A stretch of 64,000 nucleotides of DNA from an uncultured Eubacteriales bacterium (GTDB lineage: Bacteria; Bacillota; Clostridia; Peptostreptococcales; Anaerovoracaceae), in assembly GCA_902774265.1 (NCBI GenBank), contig CACYHR010000005.1, positions 62,001 to 126,000 on the forward strand, in the 5' to 3' direction. The notes under the pieces are model-generated. The model was given only the letters and a program-made list of their open reading frames with translations, ran no database searches and had not been told where the DNA came from. The position numbers were made by a program, and so were the translations under genes. Shown one piece after another: positions 54,354 through 62,328 of this stretch (position 1 is the first letter of the stretch; the number at the start of each line of letters is the position of its first letter).

Positions 54354-56423
54354 ATGAATTACGATTCTCTTGAACGCAAAATAGAATATGTTTTTCAGGG
54401 GAGATACGATTATCTGGGCAGATTGGGCAGCGGCGGAATGGGTACAGTCTGTCTGGTTCAGGGAAGAGATCTGATGCGCGGCAGGTATGCACTCAAGGTC
54501 ATACATAAGCAAAGTCCTGAAAACAGGGATGTCGATGTATATACAGAGATACATACTCTGGAAGGATTGAGGCATCCGGGAATAGTATCGATATATGAGG
54601 CTGTTGAGGATGCAGATAACGTCTATATTATACAGGAATACATTAACGGCAGGAGTCTGGTTGAACTGAGAGATGATTATAATACTGTTGATGCCATAAC
54701 TGAGGATACAGCCATGCTCTGGATGATCGATGTTGCTGATGCGCTCGCGTACCTGCATGGATGCGGCATCGTCCACAGAGATATCAAGCCGGGTAATATC
54801 ATGGTGGATAATACCGGGTCAGCCAGAGTAATAGATTTCGGTCTGGCCAGGCGCATATCGACGCTCAGAAGAAGCAACGGCGTTACTGTCGGCAGTGCAC
54901 CGTATTCTCCGCTTGAAAGACTTGAAGGAGAAGCGGACGGAGTAAAAACAGATATATATGCCTTCGGAGTGACATTTTATTCTCTGATAAGACGAAAGAT
55001 ACCTTCGGTAAGCGGAAGGGAAATCAACACTCTTCGAACAGGAAACAAGAGTGTTAAGCCTTATTATATGAATGCTTATCGAAGCATGATCGGTGATCTC
55101 GGCAACATCAGAAATGAGGGTCTGCGGGATATCATACGGGGATGTGTAGAAACAGATCCGCTTAAAAGGATAAGCGATTTTAACACCATACGTTACAGAC
55201 TCAGAAGTCTGAATCAGGTCGAGGCTGTCCACACAGAAAAGGTCAGAACCGTAAGACGTTTCCATCGCAGCATGATAGCAGTGCTGCTCATCGGAATAAT
55301 GCTGACCGGTCTCGGTCTTGTGCAGATGAAGCGTGATTATGATCATAGATTTGAAGACATTTTGACTAAGGCGGAAAAATCCTTCTCTGAGGCTGATTAC
55401 ACAGCAAGCGAGCAGGATGCGAGAGAAGCGATTACCTTTAATCCTGGAAGTGCGGCCGGATATATTGCCAAGTACAGGGCGGAGACATCATACGCTTATG
55501 AGATGAATGATGCAGCATCTTATGAGAAACTAATAAGCGAGACAGAGGATGATTGGAATAAGCTTCCGTCTCTTAAGGACAATCTGAATGCAGCAACATA
55601 TCTTGCGAATGCATATTTTGAATCAGGTAAACCTGATGAGGCGGCTGCTGTACTGGATGACAGAGATGATCTGGAAGATGATCAACTGATGCTGCTGGGA
55701 CAAGCCTGGTATGAAATCGGTAAGAATAAAAAAGCACTTTCATGTGTGAACAGGATAAGTGGTGACGTGCCTCAGAAATACTATCTTGAGGGGCTGATCA
55801 GGCAGGACACGGATCAGGGACAGGCGATAGAGGATTATGAGAAAGTCATAAATACTGAAGATACAGAGGGTGGATTTACCGATCTGAAAAGGAAGGCAGT
55901 GTCGCAGATAGCGCAGATATATATAGACAGGGGAGAATACAGCAGGGCAGCCGGAAGTATCAGCTCTGCAATCGGTGATAATGCTGCGCTTCAGAATAGT
56001 GCAAAGCTCAATATTATGATGATGGATTGCCTGTACAAAGCAGGAGATTACAGTTCTGCAATAGATCAGGCAAATCTTGTTACAGACAAATTCTCTAACC
56101 CCGGTGCATTTGCTGTCAAATGCAGCTCTCAACTCGAGACGGGAGACAGCAAGGGGGCTTTAGATACTATATATGAATGGGAACAGGCATATCCTGAAGA
56201 TGCCAGACCACATGTCCAAAATGCTATTATTTTCAACAGGATAGCAGGCAAGGCCGTAACAGACAACGAACGCATGGCTGCTTATCCTGATTTTATCCGC
56301 GTATATGAACAGGAAAGAGAATGGCTGGTTTCTCATAATGAAATGAATGATGAATTCCGCAGTCTGGAAAGCCCGTATATGGAAGCGCGCAATATACTTT
56401 CGCAGATGGAGGCCGAATCATGA
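54354..56423 (+). CDS. Transmembrane Ser/Thr protein kinase with extracytoplasmic TPR-like repeats
   Basis: 689 residues. The kinase domain (about 18-285) has GSGGMG, Lys48, Glu65, HRDIKPGN with Asp143 and DFGLA with Asp161, all intact. One membrane helix lies at about 305-325. Residues 345-685 are helical TPR-like repeats, expected outside the membrane. In classical T7SSb, EssB joins a pseudokinase to a membrane helix; this active kinase has a similar outline and might have a comparable structural role (inference). Likely targets are Thr sites bound by the FHA domains of the locus. It starts four bases after the DUF4176-like gene. Confidence 0.92.
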   Translation: MNYDSLERKIEYVFQGRYDYLGRLGSGGMGTVCLVQGRDLMRGRYALKVIHKQSPENRDVDVYTEIHTLEGLRHPGIVSIYEAVEDADNVYIIQEYINGRSLVELRDDYNTVDAITEDTAMLWMIDVADALAYLHGCGIVHRDIKPGNIMVDNTGSARVIDFGLARRISTLRRSNGVTVGSAPYSPLERLEGEADGVKTDIYAFGVTFYSLIRRKIPSVSGREINTLRTGNKSVKPYYMNAYRSMIGDLGNIRNEGLRDIIRGCVETDPLKRISDFNTIRYRLRSLNQVEAVHTEKVRTVRRFHRSMIAVLLIGIMLTGLGLVQMKRDYDHRFEDILTKAEKSFSEADYTASEQDAREAITFNPGSAAGYIAKYRAETSYAYEMNDAASYEKLISETEDDWNKLPSLKDNLNAATYLANAYFESGKPDEAAAVLDDRDDLEDDQLMLLGQAWYEIGKNKKALSCVNRISGDVPQKYYLEGLIRQDTDQGQAIEDYEKVINTEDTEGGFTDLKRKAVSQIAQIYIDRGEYSRAAGSISSAIGDNAALQNSAKLNIMMMDCLYKAGDYSSAIDQANLVTDKFSNPGAFAVKCSSQLETGDSKGALDTIYEWEQAYPEDARPHVQNAIIFNRIAGKAVTDNERMAAYPDFIRVYEQEREWLVSHNEMNDEFRSLESPYMEARNILSQMEAES

Positions 56424-56680
56424 CACATATTCTTGATTTCGTATCGAATATAAGTCACTATGCGGGTCCGGGCATGATAATGTTTGTGATCGGAGTCGCT
56501 CTTGTCGTTTTTGCAATTACAAGACTGACAAAGCAGAGAGCTGCAGATAGAAGCGTTACAGTTGCAGAATTCAACCGGCAGTTTTTAAATGATACGGGGT
56601 TCAGTATCTCAGATGTAGAGGCAGGTGAAGCCAGAAAACAAGCGGCTTCAAAACTTGGAATAGGTACAGACCGAAGGTAA
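56420..56680 (+). CDS. Small single-pass membrane protein of the T7SS locus
   Basis: 86 residues: a short outer segment, one helix (about 18-38, MIMFVIGVALVVFAI), then a charged cytoplasmic tail (AEFNRQFLNDTGFSISDVEAG in part). Overlaps the kinase gene by four bases, so it is coupled to it. Family not recognised. Confidence 0.75.
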   Translation: MTHILDFVSNISHYAGPGMIMFVIGVALVVFAITRLTKQRAADRSVTVAEFNRQFLNDTGFSISDVEAGEARKQAASKLGIGTDRR

Positions 56681-56683
56681 GAT

Positions 56684-58465
56684 ATGGATTTAGAGAATAA
56701 AGAAATGACCAATGAGTCAAAAGAAATAACGGAACCAGCAGACACAACAGATCAGAATATAGAACAGAATACCGATCAGAATATTGATCCTAATATAGAA
56801 GATACCGCAAGACTCATGACTGCATATAAAAAAGGCAGTTCAAAAAAACGGATGGCGCTGATCATTGCAGTTTTGATAGCTGTAGCTGCTGTGGCCGGTA
56901 TAGGCGGTTTTTTTGCAGTAAACAGCAAAAACTATGATAAGCAGCTTGTTATTGCCGAAAAAGCACTCAGAGAGGGAGATTATGAACAGGCAGAGACAGC
57001 CTATCTGTCGGCTGTTTCTATGAATAAACGCAAACCTAAAGCACGGGAGGGACTTGCTTTTACTTATGCGGTAGTCGGCAAATTCGATGAATCCAAGACA
57101 GAATATGAGAGTTTGTATGCAGATACAGGCGATGAGAAGTATAAACTGGCTGCAGCTGATGCAGGTGAGGAGAGAATTCCCGGAGACAGCAGCCTTGCTA
57201 TATCTGGAGTATGGAGAGACATAGCACTTGAGGATATTCCCGAATATGATGAACTATATGAATTCCTTAAACAATTTTATCTTTTCAGCGCCGATATAGA
57301 TGGCGGCAATGAATTTGACTGTAATGATGCATCGGACAGCTGGGTATTACTCAGTTTGGCAGCCGATGATTTAGTTGACTTTTCAAAATATGAAGATCTC
57401 GGTTATTACGATGATCTTTATGACGAAGATCATCATAAGCCTGATCCGAGAGGATGGTGCGAAGATAATTATTATATGGCAGATGATGGGGAAACAATCT
57501 ATATGTTCTCTGAAAGACGGGCAGACGCTGTCGATTGGGTTGCAAAGAATATACTGAATCTGACGGATGATGATATAGCCTCAATAATAAAGAAAGAAGA
57601 AGAAAAAGGAAATCTTTATCGTGAAGGTGATTATTACTACAGTCCTTGTGTACGGACAGGTTTGTCATTGTGTGGAACTATAGTGCTTAATGCAAAAACA
57701 GATGGAGAAAAATACTGCATAGAATATGAAAGCGGTATAGATGGAGATTATGATGAAGAAGGCAATTATTCATATCTTGATCCGGATGATTCGTATTATC
57801 AGCATCACTATGCATTGATGGAACTCAAGACGATAGAGGATGGCAAGTATTGGTCTATGTACTACACCGGCAGGAAACTGCCGGGTGAAGTGAGTAATCA
57901 GAGCTACAGGCAAAAGGAATCAAAAGACAGTAAACAGGAAAGCATTAAGGATTCAGGAAAAGATTCAGGATCCGGTTCTAATTTGTTTGAAGAATTGTCT
58001 GATGTTGACTTTATATTTGCCAGCGGTGCGGGAGGCTGGAGTACCGAGCTGAATATCGATGAAGATGGTTCGTTTACCGGCAGCTATCACGATTCGGAAA
58101 TGGGACTTACCGGTGACTCATACCCGAACGGAACAGAATATACCTGCAGTTTCAGCGGACAGTTTTCCGAACCCGAAAAGATCAGCGATCATGTCTACAG
58201 ATTCAATTTAAAGAAGTTAGAACACGATGAAGCGGAACAGGAATACATCGATGACGGTACAAAGTACATTACAGCTGATGCTTATGGTATCGAGGATGCA
58301 AAAACGATCGAATTGTATCTGCCGGGAGCAGATGCATCAGATCTGCCGAACGGGTTCACAGACTGGATGAAGGGCGTTTGCTCTGATGATGAGTATAAAC
58401 CGACACTAAAGATATACGGTCTTTACAATATTGAAGAGGAGACAGGATTCGCCGGAAGAAAGTAA
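56684..58465 (+). CDS. Membrane protein with TPR-like segment, type VII locus
   Basis: 593 residues. A cytoplasmic Asn/Gln/Thr-rich tail (1-50) precedes one membrane helix (about 55-77). Then come TPR-like helices (QLVIAEKALREGDYEQAETAYLSA in part) and a large outer domain rich in Asp, Glu and Tyr, including a Ser/Lys/Asp-rich spacer near 408-430 and a C-terminal beta domain (GSYHDSEMGLTGDSYPNG). Membrane and TPR layout echoes the kinase upstream. Family unknown; possibly an outer scaffold or ligand-binding part. It starts four bases after the small membrane protein. Confidence 0.75.
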   Translation: MDLENKEMTNESKEITEPADTTDQNIEQNTDQNIDPNIEDTARLMTAYKKGSSKKRMALIIAVLIAVAAVAGIGGFFAVNSKNYDKQLVIAEKALREGDYEQAETAYLSAVSMNKRKPKAREGLAFTYAVVGKFDESKTEYESLYADTGDEKYKLAAADAGEERIPGDSSLAISGVWRDIALEDIPEYDELYEFLKQFYLFSADIDGGNEFDCNDASDSWVLLSLAADDLVDFSKYEDLGYYDDLYDEDHHKPDPRGWCEDNYYMADDGETIYMFSERRADAVDWVAKNILNLTDDDIASIIKKEEEKGNLYREGDYYYSPCVRTGLSLCGTIVLNAKTDGEKYCIEYESGIDGDYDEEGNYSYLDPDDSYYQHHYALMELKTIEDGKYWSMYYTGRKLPGEVSNQSYRQKESKDSKQESIKDSGKDSGSGSNLFEELSDVDFIFASGAGGWSTELNIDEDGSFTGSYHDSEMGLTGDSYPNGTEYTCSFSGQFSEPEKISDHVYRFNLKKLEHDEAEQEYIDDGTKYITADAYGIEDAKTIELYLPGADASDLPNGFTDWMKGVCSDDEYKPTLKIYGLYNIEEETGFAGRK

Positions 58466-58493
58466 TGATTCAGGATCAAAAGGAGCGTGAGCC

Positions 58494-59051
58494 ATGTATT
58501 GTACGAACTGCGGAAAGAAACTGGATGATTCAAACAGGTATTGCGTGTATTGCGGAGCAAAGCTGGATGTCCGCAGTTTTGATACTGCTCCGGATGAGGT
58601 ATACCGTCAGAATCCACAGCAGACGAAGCCTGATGTGCCTCAAAACAATGCTCGGACGAATTACAGGAGCAGCAGTGTCGACTCAGGTTGTCTGATATAT
58701 ATAATAGGTGCAATAGTACTTGTATTAGCTGTTGCTGCTTGTTTTTATATTGATAACGGCGGGAATTTTCCTGGTTTTAATTTCAATATTGAAGGCAGCT
58801 GGGAGAATGACGGTGATGTCGAATTCGGTCAGATGGTATATGGTTCGACAGTTGTGTTTGACGGAGATTACTGCAATGTGGTAAGTCCTTCCGACACCTA
58901 TGAATTCTATAAAAGCGGAGATATGTATACCCTTGAATGTACAACAATGTGGTTCGGTGATACATTGTCATTTGATGTTGAAGTTTTAGATAACAATAAT
59001 ATATATATTTACACAGATTCCGGAACAGTAGAATTAACGAGGATAGAATAG
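58494..59051 (+). CDS. Zinc-ribbon single-pass membrane protein
   Basis: 185 residues. N-terminal zinc ribbon CTNCGKKL ... CVYCGAKL (four Cys), a disordered linker, one membrane helix at about 66-86 and an outer beta domain of about 95 residues (SWENDGDVEFGQ; lipocalin-like strand pattern). Start follows AAAGGAG. Zinc-ribbon/helix/beta proteins are frequent in clostridial T7SS neighbourhoods; role unknown. Confidence 0.78.
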   Translation: MYCTNCGKKLDDSNRYCVYCGAKLDVRSFDTAPDEVYRQNPQQTKPDVPQNNARTNYRSSSVDSGCLIYIIGAIVLVLAVAACFYIDNGGNFPGFNFNIEGSWENDGDVEFGQMVYGSTVVFDGDYCNVVSPSDTYEFYKSGDMYTLECTTMWFGDTLSFDVEVLDNNNIYIYTDSGTVELTRIE

Positions 59052-59067
59052 AATAAAGGAGAGCAAC

Positions 59068-60390
59068 ATGATTTGTCCATATTGCGGCAGAGAGAATGTA
59101 TCTGACGGATTGTTCTGCAGCTATTGTGCGGCAAGACTTCCGGTTCAGACTGACCCGGTCATCGGTAAATCTGATGATGAAAAGACGATGATCATCAAAG
59201 AAGATGAATACGACGATGAAAAGACAGTAATCATCAAAGATGATGAACCGGACGATGAAAAAACAGTGATCATTAAAGATGATGAATTCGGTGATGAAGA
59301 AGAGGCTACTGTAATAATCAGTGATGACGATACTTATGTGCCTTCATTCGCATACAGCAGACAGGATAAAAAAACTGTACAGGAATCCGGCAGCAAAGAT
59401 CATATAGTGAGTTATCAGTCAAATGCGGTATATGATAAAAGACAGACCGGTACAGAACGGCCGGAATGGTCGTCATCTGCGTCTGATGATGCACAGGTAG
59501 CGAGACTGAAGCAGCTTTTTGATGACGGGATTCTGACAAAGGAAGAGTATGAAAGAAAGCTGAGCACTCTGACCGGCAGACCGGTCATCAGCGATAATAA
59601 TTCTTCAGAGTCTGAAGTGACTGCAGCACCTGTGATAGAAAGGCCTTCAGCAGAAAAAGCTCAGAAATATTGCTCAGGCTGTGGAGCTAAACTGGAAAAA
59701 GGGCTGTCATTCTGCACTCAGTGCGGAACCAGAGTCGCCGGCAGTCAGCCTGCAAATGAGTCAGATAAATCACAATCATTGTTTGATTCGGTTCAAAAGT
59801 CTGTTCAGTCTGTGATCAGAGCTGAAGACAGCCGGCCTGTTACTCATGAATATCAGAATCTCGGCGGCTGGCTGGCTGTTATAGCTTACGGAAATCTGAT
59901 TGGTGCTGCGCTGATGCTGGTTCGGCTGATTATGAACCTGAGCGATCTCTCAGCAGTAAAATCAATGACATTCGGATATGCCGGAGGCATTACGAGTACT
60001 ATTGCGGTGTTCCTTGTAATATTCTATGCTGCAGCTATAGCTGCAGCGCTGGGATTCTTTATGATGATACAGCGAAAAAACAGCGGTTTCCTGCTTTATT
60101 ATGAGGTAGTGATGCTGGCCGCAGCTGGACTGGTTATACTTGCAGGCATCATAGCGGGTATGTCTGTAAGCTCAATGCTTGGATCGTTTGCCGGATTTGC
60201 AACCGGTAAATTGTTCGGAAGAGTTGTCGGATATGTATTATGTATTGCAATAGCACTTGCTATAGGGCTCTCTTATTTCAGCAAATCCGTAAGAGTCAGG
60301 ACATATTTCGGCACTGACGAATATCTGCTGAAAAGCATTTTCTGCAAAAATATAAAGGCGCCTGAACCGGCTGTACCTGACAGAATATAG
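59068..60390 (+). CDS. Multi-pass zinc-ribbon/SHOCT protein with acidic Thr-Val-Ile-Ile repeats
   Basis: 440 residues. Zinc ribbon 1 (CPYCGREN ... CSYCAARL) is followed at about 35-90 by four acidic repeats of the type DDEKTVIIKDDE. A SHOCT-like segment follows (ARLKQLFDDGILTKEEYERK), then zinc ribbon 2 (CSGCGAKL ... CTQCGTRV) and four or more membrane helices from about residue 268 to 410. In each repeat a Thr in acidic context has Ile or a similar residue at +3, the form FHA domains prefer once phosphorylated. It is a good candidate substrate of the locus kinases and docking partner of EssC or the twin-FHA protein. Confidence 0.8.
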   Translation: MICPYCGRENVSDGLFCSYCAARLPVQTDPVIGKSDDEKTMIIKEDEYDDEKTVIIKDDEPDDEKTVIIKDDEFGDEEEATVIISDDDTYVPSFAYSRQDKKTVQESGSKDHIVSYQSNAVYDKRQTGTERPEWSSSASDDAQVARLKQLFDDGILTKEEYERKLSTLTGRPVISDNNSSESEVTAAPVIERPSAEKAQKYCSGCGAKLEKGLSFCTQCGTRVAGSQPANESDKSQSLFDSVQKSVQSVIRAEDSRPVTHEYQNLGGWLAVIAYGNLIGAALMLVRLIMNLSDLSAVKSMTFGYAGGITSTIAVFLVIFYAAAIAAALGFFMMIQRKNSGFLLYYEVVMLAAAGLVILAGIIAGMSVSSMLGSFAGFATGKLFGRVVGYVLCIAIALAIGLSYFSKSVRVRTYFGTDEYLLKSIFCKNIKAPEPAVPDRI

Positions 60391-60431
60391 TCAGTCAACA
60401 TATTTCCAATAACAAAAGAAAAGAGATCCAT

Positions 60432-61211
60432 ATGAAAGTAACAGGATGCGGTGCATCTCACAGAGGGAATTTAAGGGCACACAACGAAGACAATCTTTTT
60501 GTAAACGGAGCATATCGAAAAGATGTTACCGTTGATAATACTCTGTTTCGTGAAATACGAGAACAGGGTCCGTTTACATATGCTGTTTTTGACGGCCTCG
60601 GCGGCGGCGACAAGGGCGAGATCGCTTCGCTCATTGCTGCTGAACGGCTTGCCGCAGCAGACAGTTACGGACTGAACGGACGAATGGACAGCTATATTCT
60701 TGATGCACATAACTCGATAGCTGATTATTCACGCAAAGAGAAACTGTATGAGATGGGGACTACTATTGCGATGGTCAATATATCGGGTTCAGCAGCTCAG
60801 GTATGCAACATCGGAGACAGCAGAGTCTATCTCTGGCGATCAGGCAGATTGACACAGCTTTCTCATGATCATAATGTAAAGCAGTCTATGATAGACAGCG
60901 GAATAATCACCGCTGAAGACGCACGTAAGACGAACCGAGGAGGGGAGCTCACTCAGTATCTCGGAATCATAACTGAGGATGATATGGAGCCGGAGGCCTA
61001 TTTTACAGACATCAGGCTGATGAACGGAGATGTCATACTGCTGTGCAGCGATGGTTTGACAAATGAGCTGGATGAGGATGATATAGCGGAAACAATAGAA
61101 AAAAATCGTGACAGAGGAGCTGAACGCACAGCGGTAACTCTTGTATGGAAAGCGGTTCAGGGTGCGTGCAGAGACAATGTTACAGCTGTAGCGATTTGCA
61201 TAACAGAGTAG
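60432..61211 (+). CDS. PP2C-family Ser/Thr protein phosphatase
   Basis: 259 residues. Metal-binding and catalytic motifs are present: NEDNLF near the N-terminus, FDGLGGGDKGE (DGxGG type), IGDSRVYLW, LLCSDGLTNEL and DNVTAVAI at the end. No membrane segment, so it acts in the cytoplasm. It would reverse phosphorylation by the two kinases of the locus. Its own ribosome site (AAAAGAGATCC) is moderate. Confidence 0.93.
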   Translation: MKVTGCGASHRGNLRAHNEDNLFVNGAYRKDVTVDNTLFREIREQGPFTYAVFDGLGGGDKGEIASLIAAERLAAADSYGLNGRMDSYILDAHNSIADYSRKEKLYEMGTTIAMVNISGSAAQVCNIGDSRVYLWRSGRLTQLSHDHNVKQSMIDSGIITAEDARKTNRGGELTQYLGIITEDDMEPEAYFTDIRLMNGDVILLCSDGLTNELDEDDIAETIEKNRDRGAERTAVTLVWKAVQGACRDNVTAVAICITE

Positions 61212-61337
61212 GTCTATCTCAGAATGACGATTGATGATGATCTTCCGCTTACATGCAATATATAGGTTGGTGCCGGAAGAAATCGGATTACAATTCCACT
61301 AAATATTATGGGTATATTTGTGAATGGGATCTGACTG

Positions 61338-62279
61338 ATGACGAAAAAAAACAGCAGAATCAATAATAAGAAGAATCAGAAAATCATAATATTGATCATA
61401 GTATTACTGTTATTTAATGCTTTAGCTTTTTCCCTGCTTATTGTAAGAACGAACAGGTCAATAAAGGATAAGAATATTCAGAGCGGTATTTTAATAAGAA
61501 AATTGCTGGAGGCGAGTTTTTCGGATATTTCCGATGTGATATCTTCTGAGTGCGGCGATATTCTGGCGGCTGTTCATATTTATTCTCATCGGGGCGGGGC
61601 TGCAGGAAGGGAAGAAGAAAACAGTATTCCTGCATATGATTATGCCGTATCATGCGGATCTGTCAATATAGAGCAGGATGTTGTGACTTCAGCAGAGGGA
61701 ACATTATATGTGTCACATAATCTTTCTGCTGCAATGATGACCGGAACCGGCAGATTATACTCCGAAATGAAAGATAGTGAAATCGATGCATTGACTACTT
61801 ACGGGGGAAATCATATTGCCAGACTTTCGGAGGTTTTTGACAGATACGGTGACAGTGTATACTATATTATAGAAATAAAGGAAAATAGCAGCACAGCCGC
61901 AGATTCATTCGTTGATATTGTGAATGAATACGGTTATAAAGACAGGATCATTGTCCAGTCGCTATATCTTAATGTGCTGGAATCGCTTGAATCCGTTTTT
62001 CCGGAAATGAAAAAACTATATGTATGTATGAGTCAGGCGGATATCAATACAGGTCTAGCTTCTGATTGTGTGGATATAATAGGAGCAAGGATCAATTATA
62101 TGACTGATGCCAATTGTGATGCTGCACACAGCCGGGGCAAAGAATTCAATGTATGGACGCTTGTTAATGAGGATCAGATAAGATCTGCAATTGACGTTGG
62201 CGCTGATACGTATTTTGCAGATGATACAGAAATGGCTTTTCGTGTAGAAAAAGAATACAGACAGAAGCAGAATCAGTAG
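61338..62279 (+). CDS. Membrane-anchored glycerophosphodiester phosphodiesterase
   Basis: 313 residues. N-terminal membrane anchor (IIILIIVLLLFNALAFSLLI in part, about 17-37). The GDPD domain has HRGGAAGREEEN, the E-x-D pair in NIEQDV, His in YVSHN and the Glu-x-Lys pair in IEIKE, so all main catalytic positions are filled. It cleaves glycerophosphodiesters outside the membrane to glycerol-3-phosphate and an alcohol. Its place between phosphatase and kinase may mean lipid or teichoic-acid remodelling near the secretion site, or be incidental. Confidence 0.88.
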   Translation: MTKKNSRINNKKNQKIIILIIVLLLFNALAFSLLIVRTNRSIKDKNIQSGILIRKLLEASFSDISDVISSECGDILAAVHIYSHRGGAAGREEENSIPAYDYAVSCGSVNIEQDVVTSAEGTLYVSHNLSAAMMTGTGRLYSEMKDSEIDALTTYGGNHIARLSEVFDRYGDSVYYIIEIKENSSTAADSFVDIVNEYGYKDRIIVQSLYLNVLESLESVFPEMKKLYVCMSQADINTGLASDCVDIIGARINYMTDANCDAAHSRGKEFNVWTLVNEDQIRSAIDVGADTYFADDTEMAFRVEKEYRQKQNQ

Positions 62280-62328
62280 AAGATGATTTATTCAGTCGTA
62301 ACTCTTTGGTGTTATAGGTAAAAGGCAT

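Noticed and set aside
54354-56423. Calling the TPR kinase an EssB homologue
   Set aside because: Its kinase domain is fully catalytic while EssB is a pseudokinase; only the general layout is similar.
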